From positions 1 to 64,000 of the forward strand of contig JADBYT010000006.1 in NCBI GenBank assembly GCA_020402865.1: a DNA stretch of 64,000 nucleotides, read 5' to 3'. The DNA comes from Bacteroidota bacterium. Its GTDB lineage: Bacteria > Bacteroidota > Bacteroidia > Palsa-965. The notes under the pieces were generated by a model that did no database searches, had not been told where the DNA came from, and saw nothing but the letters and a program-made list of their open reading frames with translations. The translations under genes were made by a program, and so were the position numbers. This document shows positions 25,357 to 33,439 of this stretch, piece by piece (position 1 is the stretch's first letter; every line of letters starts with the position of its first letter).

Positions 25357-26136
25357 TTATTCACTGTAGCTTTCCAAAGCAGAACGCTCAACCCGCCAGG
25401 CCTTCACAGGAAATCGGGTAAGATGTGAAAACTCAGCAATAACCTCGCCTTTAAATGCGGTATCACTTGCAGACGCAGGCACCGTGCCAAGAATTATCTG
25501 CTTCGCTATCCGCACTTTTTTGACTACAGCGGTTGAATCGGAAAAATAATCAACCAGACCTCCGTCCTCCACAGGTCTTCCCGCTGCAACCGGATCTGGA
25601 ATAAGCAATACGTATTGATCTTGCTCTAACCTATTTACCTGCACCGTAATAATTGCCAGCCGGCTATCCGTAAACATCAGAAAGTCGCCGGGGCGAGCGT
25701 GCTGAAACTCATCTTTTAAGCTGTACGCACTCACCGGAACCTGCGCATCTTCACTGAAGTATTCATTTAATTCGGGCGAATCAGCCAAAAGCTCTTGCAT
25801 TGCGGCATTTCGGTTACGGATTTCAACCGCAGAAAAAATCAGAAAACCTACCAGCGCGGCACCCACCAGCATCAGTCCGGTAAAAGAATACCATGGTGTT
25901 TTAGGCTTTACTCCATATTGCTCAAGCCAGCTTTTTACCTGCGGCGACATTTCGTAAAGCTGTCCGTTTTGCTTCAGCGCCCACACTTTTCCAATACTGA
26001 AAAACGGGATCCAGAAAAGGTGAAAATATTTCTGCCGTATCTCTACTTCCACATCATGTGTAAAGTTTTGTCCGAACGGAAACTGATGAATGGGTGCTTT
26101 GAAAAGTGTAAAGGAATTCCAACCGTAAACAATCAT
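25357..26136 (-). CDS. Membrane protein of unknown function
   Basis: 259 residues. The N-terminal ~1-60 (VEVEIRQKYFHLFWIPFFSIGKVWAL) resembles the segment after the zinc ribbon in Bacteroidota zinc-ribbon membrane proteins, but the expected Cys pairs are absent; HQFPFGQNF stands there instead. One membrane helix ~83-104, then a soluble region (~110-259) without recognised motifs. Lone gene between two terminators or gaps. Function unknown. Confidence 0.7.
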   Translation of the reverse strand: MIVYGWNSFTLFKAPIHQFPFGQNFTHDVEVEIRQKYFHLFWIPFFSIGKVWALKQNGQLYEMSPQVKSWLEQYGVKPKTPWYSFTGLMLVGAALVGFLIFSAVEIRNRNAAMQELLADSPELNEYFSEDAQVPVSAYSLKDEFQHARPGDFLMFTDSRLAIITVQVNRLEQDQYVLLIPDPVAAGRPVEDGGLVDYFSDSTAVVKKVRIAKQIILGTVPASASDTAFKGEVIAEFSHLTRFPVKAWRVERSALESYSE

Positions 26137-26221
26137 AATTGAAGGAGAAGAAATTAGTTGAAGAAGAAAGTACTTCCCCCCTTTGGAGAGAAGTACTTAA
26201 ACCCTACTCAATCAGGCAAAT

Positions 26222-26635
26222 GCCATTCTGCTATTCGCGTATGAATTTCTCGGTAAATACAGTTCCGTTTCGTTCTATACGCAGCAGGTAAATACCGGCA
26301 GGCCACCCGGCCACATTCAGTACGGAGCGGTTTGCAGCTGAAACATCGCTGTACACAAGCTGACCGGATGTATTGTACACGTCGATGCGCACTGTTGCTT
26401 CGGTTTCCGAGTCGAATACTACATTAACTGTATGCTGTGCAGGATTGGGGAACACAGCGGGAGTTGGTGTTAGCACAGTTTCAATGGCAGGTTCATCGGT
26501 CTCCGCTTCACGAAGTGAAAGTCCTCCAACTGTGCGGTAGCGCCACACAAAACTGTTAAACGTATTGGCTGTGGAAGTGAGCGGCGAGTTGGCTGCAATA
26601 TCGTTTTCCATTTGGACTGTGCCTTTGTAAGAACC
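26222..26635. repeat. Long direct repeat, copy A (3' end of T9SS paralogue)
   Basis: Matches 29412-29825 at a constant offset of 3,190 bp. Positions 26222-26306 are identical, about 115 bp then diverge, and 26423 to about 26635 is again nearly identical. The match begins 9 nt outside the coding region, so it is not only protein-level conservation. Confidence 0.8.
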
Positions 26636-29293
26636 ACTTACATACACATAATCCGAATTTGCCGCAACCCGTGCCGGTGCTACAAAATCGCTCGCACTGT
26701 TGTTGACATAAGAATGGTTGCGCCAGTTTGATGGTGCATTGTACACTCCATTCACCCGAATCTGAGCCAAGTACATGTGCGGATTATTCGGAACTGTGGT
26801 GGCGAACGGACTACTCTGAATATAGAAGTTGGATCCTTCCCAAAATCCAGTGAAAAACAAATCGAAACCATTATACGCAACATCTACTCCACGCGTATTA
26901 CCGTCACACTGAAAATAGCGCGCCCAATTACTGGCCGGAGCAGAATTGCTTATCAGTATGCCGTATGCACTCGAAAACGAGGCATTACCCGATATTAACT
27001 TACCCGTTGAAAATGAATTATTCGTTGTGGAAATGTAGGTGCCGGTTAACACGATCTCATTGAGTGTTAATACTGTGACACCGGTGCCTGATGATACGGC
27101 TGAAACTGCGGATGGATACAAATCTTTGGTTTGGGAAGGGAAAATACTCGGAGCTGAAAGATTATTCACATCACTCATCGTGGCCACAAAAGCCTCGTTC
27201 ACGCCCACATTGCCCGAACCAAATGGCGTGGTTGAGGTATTCCAGTAAATATCCTTGTCGAAAGCACCAGTTACTGAAATCGTACTTTTGAAACTACCTA
27301 TATCATTCACAACGGCCGATCCGGTTGAACGCAATGGAACAATCCATACACTTGCAAATGCGCCGGAACCATTCACTACATAAGAAAAAATCCGAACCTT
27401 GTTTTGTGTACTGGTTGTTTCATTCACCGCCACATAAACCCGGTTCTGACTACCGCTGGGGGTGGATACTCTCGACTGTGTAATGTGCGAGGAGGCGTGT
27501 GTATAGGTTGCATCGTTGGGTATAGTGAGTACATTTTTAAGGCATCCGGTGTAATCATAAACGGCTATGTAAATTCCAGCACCACTTATCGTATTCGTTG
27601 ATGTACATACTGAAGTTGCGGGCGAGCTCAAACCTGAATAAAAAGTAATTTGCCCACTGTAACGACCGGTAAGCATCACAAAACCTGACGATGTACCTAC
27701 GTTCATTGATGTACAGGTGATTGAGCCGTTTGGCGTGACGGGAACTGCTCTGGCTACCCATTCAAGACCGCTGCAATTATCATATTTGGTGAGATACACA
27801 CTGCCAAGTGGCATACCGGTAATTGCAATATTCTCAAATGTGGTGCCTTGCTTGTATTCTCCGGCCGAGTACACATCATTATTCCCATCAATATCTACCA
27901 TTGTACTTCGGTCGTTGGCAAGCGTGTTGAGTGTGGTTTTAGGCCATTCGGAAATAGTTGCGGTAAACGTGGGTGATGTTGTAAATGCGTCAATATTGTT
28001 GGGCAGTGATGCATGTGCATCAGTAGCTATGGAATTTGATATTTGAATTGACATGGGTTGATAGCCGATGTTAGCACAGCCAATTTGATTCGGATTTTGG
28101 ATTACATCAATAAATTGTTCGCCTCTGCGGGTGCGCACAATGCGGTTATCGGGTGTAAGCTGAAGCTTTGATAGCTTGGAAGAAGTTGCAAACGGAACCG
28201 TTGTATGATATTCACAGACCGAATAACTAAGCCCAAAATTACACCCGGGCGATCCTAGCGAAAATTGCATCAACACCTCATCAGCCAACTGGCTGGATGT
28301 AGCGGGTCTTACACCTGTGGCATAAAGAATACTTGAGTTCGGGCTGAAAGATATACTCCACGGAGAATATCCGGCTGCCATATCCAGTACGGCCAACAGC
28401 GAAAGCTGTCCTGTGGCATTATTGAATGTATAAAGCCATACCTTGCCATTAGCAGCATCGGTCCGGTTTGTTATCGCTATATATTTCCCATCAGGTGAGC
28501 ATCTGATTTCCTGAACAAAATTATTTCCTGTCACATAATCCGATTCAAACCCAGCATCGCTGATTACTGGTGTGGCACTCACTAATAGGGGTGAACACTG
28601 ATAGGCATATATGCTACTGTTGGTTGCACCGGCCGGATTATTGAACGCCGGAACCGGATTAATGATGGAAGCCGGTGCTCCTGACGGTACAATTACAGGT
28701 TTTACAATTACCCAGAAATCAACACCATTGGCATGACGAACCGCCGTAATACCCTCTGTTGTGTGTGATCCGAAAGTCCCCACCGAAGAACCCATTCCTA
28801 TTCCGGCAGTACATCCACCCGTATTGGGGAAATAGTCATGGTAAACCAGCCCGTTATTCGTTATATTGGTGGAAGATGAACTCCCTCTGTCAGACACGGT
28901 AAAAATACGAAACGAAGGTACCATACCTGTTGTTCTTGGAAGGATTAATACGCCCTGAATGGCACTGGTGTTATTCGGATTTCCCTGAAGACACCCTGTA
29001 GTGCTAATTGAATTTTGCACGTTAGTAATATTCTCTCCATCTGTGTAAAACCACAAATTACCCGTTGCATCACACCATGAAGCGGCACTCATCAACGTAT
29101 TGATTCCTGGAGTTACGGCAAGTGGCCCCGACGGGGCATTGAAATTATACCCGGCCTGACTGCCAAATGCCCATTGGTTGTATTGCTGAGCAACTACATT
29201 TTGATTGGGGATAATACACATCAATCCCAACAGGAAGAGCAGAATGGGCAATCTATAATATTCAGGCTGATTGTTTTTGCAAAATGTTTTCAT
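26231..29293 (-). CDS. Large T9SS-secreted protein, propeller-like (paralogue A)
   Basis: 1,020 residues. Signal peptide ends NVVAQ (~35). N-terminal half ~36-430 has WD40/propeller-like phrases (IRCSPDGKYIAITN, WSISFSPNSSILYATG, KLQLTPDNRIVRTR). The second half ~450-900 has SBBP-like repeats (VDIDGNNDVYSAGEY, VYLTKYDNCSGLEWV, YVYVSGSYKGTVQME). T9SS type A tail ~935-1020 (VFPNPAQHTVNV, PAGIYLLRIERNG, EKFIRE). Its paralogue lies directly upstream. Surface or secreted; no enzymatic motif seen. Confidence 0.8.
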   Translation of the reverse strand: MKTFCKNNQPEYYRLPILLFLLGLMCIIPNQNVVAQQYNQWAFGSQAGYNFNAPSGPLAVTPGINTLMSAASWCDATGNLWFYTDGENITNVQNSISTTGCLQGNPNNTSAIQGVLILPRTTGMVPSFRIFTVSDRGSSSSTNITNNGLVYHDYFPNTGGCTAGIGMGSSVGTFGSHTTEGITAVRHANGVDFWVIVKPVIVPSGAPASIINPVPAFNNPAGATNSSIYAYQCSPLLVSATPVISDAGFESDYVTGNNFVQEIRCSPDGKYIAITNRTDAANGKVWLYTFNNATGQLSLLAVLDMAAGYSPWSISFSPNSSILYATGVRPATSSQLADEVLMQFSLGSPGCNFGLSYSVCEYHTTVPFATSSKLSKLQLTPDNRIVRTRRGEQFIDVIQNPNQIGCANIGYQPMSIQISNSIATDAHASLPNNIDAFTTSPTFTATISEWPKTTLNTLANDRSTMVDIDGNNDVYSAGEYKQGTTFENIAITGMPLGSVYLTKYDNCSGLEWVARAVPVTPNGSITCTSMNVGTSSGFVMLTGRYSGQITFYSGLSSPATSVCTSTNTISGAGIYIAVYDYTGCLKNVLTIPNDATYTHASSHITQSRVSTPSGSQNRVYVAVNETTSTQNKVRIFSYVVNGSGAFASVWIVPLRSTGSAVVNDIGSFKSTISVTGAFDKDIYWNTSTTPFGSGNVGVNEAFVATMSDVNNLSAPSIFPSQTKDLYPSAVSAVSSGTGVTVLTLNEIVLTGTYISTTNNSFSTGKLISGNASFSSAYGILISNSAPASNWARYFQCDGNTRGVDVAYNGFDLFFTGFWEGSNFYIQSSPFATTVPNNPHMYLAQIRVNGVYNAPSNWRNHSYVNNSASDFVAPARVAANSDYVYVSGSYKGTVQMENDIAANSPLTSTANTFNSFVWRYRTVGGLSLREAETDEPAIETVLTPTPAVFPNPAQHTVNVVFDSETEATVRIDVYNTSGQLVYSDVSAANRSVLNVAGWPAGIYLLRIERNGTVFTEKFIRE

Positions 29294-29324
29294 GTGTCGG
29301 TGAATTTATTTTTTCTACTCATTA

Positions 29325-29364
29325 TCCAGCTATCCATACATTATGGAGTGTATGGATAGCTGGA
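29325..29364. terminator. Perfect 16-bp inverted repeat between the two T9SS paralogues
   Basis: Arms 29325-29340 and 29349-29364 are perfectly complementary with an 8-nt loop. It lies between the stop of paralogue B (29421) and the start of paralogue A (29293). There is no good T-run on the minus strand, so it could be a terminator, an mRNA-stabilising hairpin or a protein-binding site. Confidence 0.55.
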
Positions 29365-29411
29365 ATAAAAATGCTGAATCAATGAAATGCGTTAGCAAAA
29401 GCACATTTTTC

Positions 29412-29825
29412 GCCATTCTGCTATTCGCGTATGAATTTCTCGGTAAATACAGTTCCGTTTCGTTCTATACGCAGCAGGTAAATACCGGCAGGCCACTCGG
29501 CCACACCGAGCTGTGAATTGTTTGAATTAGTAGTTTCTGTGTAAATGAGTTGACCCGATGTATTGTACACTTCTATTGTTGCAATTCCCCCAGATTCGTC
29601 ACCAAAAGCAATATTAACTGTATGCTGTGCAGGATTGGGGAACACAGCGGGAGTTGGTGTTAGCACAGTTTCAATGGCAGGTTCATCGGTCTCCGCTTCA
29701 CGAAGTGAAAGGCCTCCAACTGTGCGGTAGCGCCACACAAAACTGTTAAACGTATTGGCTGTGGAAGTGAGCGGCGAGTTGGCTGCAATGTCGTTTTCCA
29801 TTTGGGCTGTGCCTTTGTAAGCACC
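29412..29825. repeat. Long direct repeat, copy B (3' end of T9SS paralogue)
   Basis: Partner of 26222-26635 at offset 3,190 bp. Two near-identical blocks flank a ~115-bp diverged patch in the middle of the sorting domain. Confidence 0.8.
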
Positions 29826-32462
29826 ATTCACATAAACGTAATCAAGATTAACTGCTATACGCGCAGGTCGTATATAATCAGTAAGATCATTGGTAGTGTA
29901 TGAATGGTTGCGCCAGTTGGTAACAGAATTAATCACGCCGTTTAATCTTATATTAAGCACATACATGTGCAGCTTTAGCGGAACGGTTGTAGGCATAATG
30001 GTACCTTGAACCTTAAATGTTGTCCCCTCCCACAAACCGGTAAGGTAGATGTTACTGTTGTTGAATGCCACATCTACTCCTTGTGTATAACCATCACTCT
30101 GAATGTATCTTGCCCAGTTCACAACCGAATTTGCACTATTGATACGCACGGCATAAGCGCTGGAAAATGGCCCGTTTGCAGGTATGGAAGGGCCTATACC
30201 AAATACATTTGTTGCTGTATTGGTATAGGTACCCGTAAGAAAAATATCAGTAAGTGAATATACTGCCACACCTGTTCCTGCAGAAGTTGATGCATTTAAT
30301 GCCGGTTCAAAGCCTTTTGTAAATTGTGTAATCACATTGGGCAATGAGGGCACGGAATTTACATCGCTAAGCCCGATTATAAATGCTTCGTTTACACCTG
30401 ATGCACCGGTGGCAAAAGGCGGTGAGGTATTCCATGCAACATTTCCCTGAAATGTTCCGGTAAGCGCTACAGTATTTTGAAAACTGCCAATATCGTTTAC
30501 TACAGCTATAGCAGTAGAACGTACCGGAGCAACCCATGCGCCCGAAAATGACGCAGCTGCATTTACCACAAATGCAAACACCTGTACTTTATCTGAAGTA
30601 GTGGTGGTTTCATTTACCGCTACATATACGCGATTCTGCGAACCGGTTGGCATGGATACGCGTGCCTGAGTGATGTGCGAGGATACGTGAGTGTAGGTCG
30701 GATTGTTCGCTATTGTTTGAACATTCAGCAAACAGCCATTGTAATCATACACCGCAATATAAATACCTGCGCCATTTATGGTCATTGAAGAAGAACAAAC
30801 GGAAGTGGAAGACGGTGTTACTGCCGATGAAAAAACAATTTGTCCGCTGTACCGGCCGGTAACCATTACATGCCCCAAAGACGAGCCAATACTCATTGAG
30901 GTGGTGCTTAATGTACCATTGGGTGTTAGCGGCACACCTTTAGCTACCCATTCAAGTCCCGAACAGTTATCGTACTTTGTAAGATACATGCTTGTTGACG
31001 ATCCCGTCATTCCGGTAATTGTCAGATTGTCGAAGGTGGTGTTAAGTTTAAATTCGCCTGCTGAATACACATCATTGAAGGGATCAACATCAACCGCTAT
31101 GGCTTTATCGGCCGTATTGGTATTTGTGGTTGTTTTGGGCCATTCGGTTATTGCAGATGTGGATTGCTGGATGTTAAATGCGTCAATATTGTTGGGCAGT
31201 GAATTATGTGCATTTGCAGCCGAAAACGAAATATCAATCCAGTTATCCTGATAGCCCATAAAATTACAGCCTGCAGCATTCGGATTGTTAAGTACATCAA
31301 TGTTGTCGGAGCCTTTTCGAGTACGAATAATTCGTCCTTCAGGAGTTAATTGCAACTTTGAATACATAGTCTCCGGGAAGGGAGATGTTGTATAATAATC
31401 ACAAAACGGAACCGGTGTTCCTAATGCACAAAGCAAATTACCTAAGTCAAACTGACGCAAAACCTCACCATCACTTGCATTAATTAGTCCTGTGGCATAA
31501 AATACCCTTGAGTTGGGACTAAAGGAAATACTCCACGGACTATAACCGGATGGCATAGGCAAAGTTTGAATAAATTGCATCTGGCCTGTAGCATTATCAA
31601 AACTGTAAAGCTTAATATCGCCTGAAGTAGGGCTGATCCGGTTTGTGATCGCTACTAATCTCCCATCAGGAGAACATCTAATTTCCTGTTGAAGATTAAC
31701 GCCCCCCATAAAATCCGAAGCAAAGCCTGCGTTGCTCACAACAGGTGTGGCGCTTGGTCCGTTTGCGGTAACCAGATAGGCATATACACTTGAGTTGGTA
31801 CCGCCCGGAACAGGATTTGTAGGGTGCGAGGAACCAATGAGCGCCCCAGGTGTACCCGGTGTGAAAATTACAGGCTTTACAATCACCCAAAAATCCGTAC
31901 CGTTGGCATGACGGGCTGCTGTAAGCCCCTCTGTGGTAAACGACCCTTTATAATTCGGCACAAAACCTAGCGAGGTTCCCCCACATGATGTATGGCTAGT
32001 TGCATCATAACAATCCCAAACCAATCCTGTATTAATACTACCTCGGTCGGATACGGTAAAGATATGAAACCTGTCTGCGGCACCCTGATACCCGGGAACG
32101 ATAAGTGCACCTTGAATTGCACTTGTATTATTAGGATTTCCATCGAACCAGCCCAAACCGGGATTTAAAGGCCCGGCAGGAATCTGTGTATTGTAAATAT
32201 CTCTCCCGTTTGTATAAAACCACAAATTACCGGCATTGTTACACCATGATGCTGCAGATTCAGTAGTGGATATTAAGGGATTAGTGGGAAGCGGACCGTT
32301 TGTATTGTTTACATTACTCGCGCCACTCCCGAATGCCCATTGCTGATACTGATTTTGTGCTTGCAATCCGATACAATTCAACACCGAGCAGATGGCGAGA
32401 ATAGCGAATGCAGGCATAAATCCATGCAATTTTTGGAAAAAGCGATTTACAAGTTGTTTCAT
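29421..32462 (-). CDS. Large T9SS-secreted protein, propeller-like (paralogue B)
   Basis: 1,013 residues. Signal region ends GLQAQ (~35), after which the order is the same as in paralogue A: propeller-like ~36-430 (IRCSPDGRLVAITN, WSISFSPNSRVFYATG), SBBP-like repeats ~450-900 (VDVDPFNDVYSAGEF, MYLTKYDNCSGLEWV), and T9SS tail ~930-1013 with the same closing sequence. The bodies of A and B have clearly diverged, while their 3' ends are almost identical in DNA. Lies 250 nt downstream of a LytTR regulator on the same strand. Function unknown. Confidence 0.8.
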   Translation of the reverse strand: MKQLVNRFFQKLHGFMPAFAILAICSVLNCIGLQAQNQYQQWAFGSGASNVNNTNGPLPTNPLISTTESAASWCNNAGNLWFYTNGRDIYNTQIPAGPLNPGLGWFDGNPNNTSAIQGALIVPGYQGAADRFHIFTVSDRGSINTGLVWDCYDATSHTSCGGTSLGFVPNYKGSFTTEGLTAARHANGTDFWVIVKPVIFTPGTPGALIGSSHPTNPVPGGTNSSVYAYLVTANGPSATPVVSNAGFASDFMGGVNLQQEIRCSPDGRLVAITNRISPTSGDIKLYSFDNATGQMQFIQTLPMPSGYSPWSISFSPNSRVFYATGLINASDGEVLRQFDLGNLLCALGTPVPFCDYYTTSPFPETMYSKLQLTPEGRIIRTRKGSDNIDVLNNPNAAGCNFMGYQDNWIDISFSAANAHNSLPNNIDAFNIQQSTSAITEWPKTTTNTNTADKAIAVDVDPFNDVYSAGEFKLNTTFDNLTITGMTGSSTSMYLTKYDNCSGLEWVAKGVPLTPNGTLSTTSMSIGSSLGHVMVTGRYSGQIVFSSAVTPSSTSVCSSSMTINGAGIYIAVYDYNGCLLNVQTIANNPTYTHVSSHITQARVSMPTGSQNRVYVAVNETTTTSDKVQVFAFVVNAAASFSGAWVAPVRSTAIAVVNDIGSFQNTVALTGTFQGNVAWNTSPPFATGASGVNEAFIIGLSDVNSVPSLPNVITQFTKGFEPALNASTSAGTGVAVYSLTDIFLTGTYTNTATNVFGIGPSIPANGPFSSAYAVRINSANSVVNWARYIQSDGYTQGVDVAFNNSNIYLTGLWEGTTFKVQGTIMPTTVPLKLHMYVLNIRLNGVINSVTNWRNHSYTTNDLTDYIRPARIAVNLDYVYVNGAYKGTAQMENDIAANSPLTSTANTFNSFVWRYRTVGGLSLREAETDEPAIETVLTPTPAVFPNPAQHTVNIAFGDESGGIATIEVYNTSGQLIYTETTNSNNSQLGVAEWPAGIYLLRIERNGTVFTEKFIRE

Positions 32463-32713
32463 AGCGTTGTTGGTTTTTGAACGTTACACACATAAGCGGG
32501 GATTGGCTATTTATGCGCATTAACAGAAAACTGCCAACAGCTATCATCACCGGGAGGATGTGAAAATAAAAGGCAATTGCGAATGGGGATGAATTCGCAA
32601 AATGGGTGCTGGCGTCATTTCCGTTAGACGCAAATATCCTGCTTGCATGCTGCGGGAAGCTGTGGGTGTAACGAAACCGGCACTGCGTGTAACCAACGGC
32701 AATAAACTTGTAA

Positions 32714-33439
32714 TTAACGGCCACCGCGCTTCATAAACTCCATAAATTCAAGTTTCTTCCGGCGCGAAATTTCTATGTGCATACCATTGTTCAATTCTAC
32801 AAATCCGCCATCGGTTTGTAAAATGCGTACGACTTCATTAATATTTACAAGCCATGATTTGTGAATGCGGAAAAAGCCATACGGCTGCAACTCCTGCTCA
32901 AACTCGCCGATGTTTCGGGTTACCACTACCGGGCGCTGATTGCGCAACACAACTTCCGAATAACGCCCGTCGGCTTTAATACAGATAATTTCTGCAGGGG
33001 GATAAAAACGAACTTCTGAGTTGGTAATAATTTTCACCCGGAACGACTCGCCCGGCAATGCTGTTTTCACAGTATTCATTCGAACAATTATACGATCAAC
33101 TGCTCCCCTTAACTCATCAATAGCAACCGGCTTCAGCAAATAATCGTCAACCGACTCGCGCAAGGCGCGTATGGAATAACTCGGATGTGCGGTAACAAAA
33201 ACAACCTGTGTCTGTGGTAACCGAATATGCTCAAGCAGCTCAAAACCATTCGCAACCGGCATTTCCACATCGAGGAAAACAACATCGGGCTGCTCGGTTT
33301 TTACAAGGCTTATTGCCTGAAGTGCATTGGTGGCTGTGCCGCAAACCTGTATTTCGGGACAAGCTATTTTTAGCAGTTGCTGCATACCGGAAATTGCGTC
33401 CGGTTCATCATCAATGAGTATTGCCCTGATTGCTTTCAT
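32714..33439 (-). CDS. LytTR-family response regulator
   Basis: 241 residues from ATG 33439 (MKAIRAILIDDEPD). Receiver domain ~1-120 with Asp10/Asp11, phospho-acceptor Asp57 (VVFLDVEMP) and DDYLLKPV. LytTR DNA-binding domain ~140-238 (IICIKADGRYSEVVL, RNIGEFEQEL, FFRIHKSWLVNINEV). It overlaps the 3' end of the histidine-kinase gene by 29 nt, so the two are translationally coupled. Direct targets are unknown; the adjacent T9SS paralogues are candidates by position only. Confidence 0.95.
   Translation of the reverse strand: MKAIRAILIDDEPDAISGMQQLLKIACPEIQVCGTATNALQAISLVKTEQPDVVFLDVEMPVANGFELLEHIRLPQTQVVFVTAHPSYSIRALRESVDDYLLKPVAIDELRGAVDRIIVRMNTVKTALPGESFRVKIITNSEVRFYPPAEIICIKADGRYSEVVLRNQRPVVVTRNIGEFEQELQPYGFFRIHKSWLVNINEVVRILQTDGGFVELNNGMHIEISRRKKLEFMEFMKRGGR

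Noticed and set aside
32463-32713. Possible small RNA or gene between the T9SS paralogue and the LytTR regulator
   Set aside because: No hairpin with T-run and no frame independent of the neighbours could be supported.
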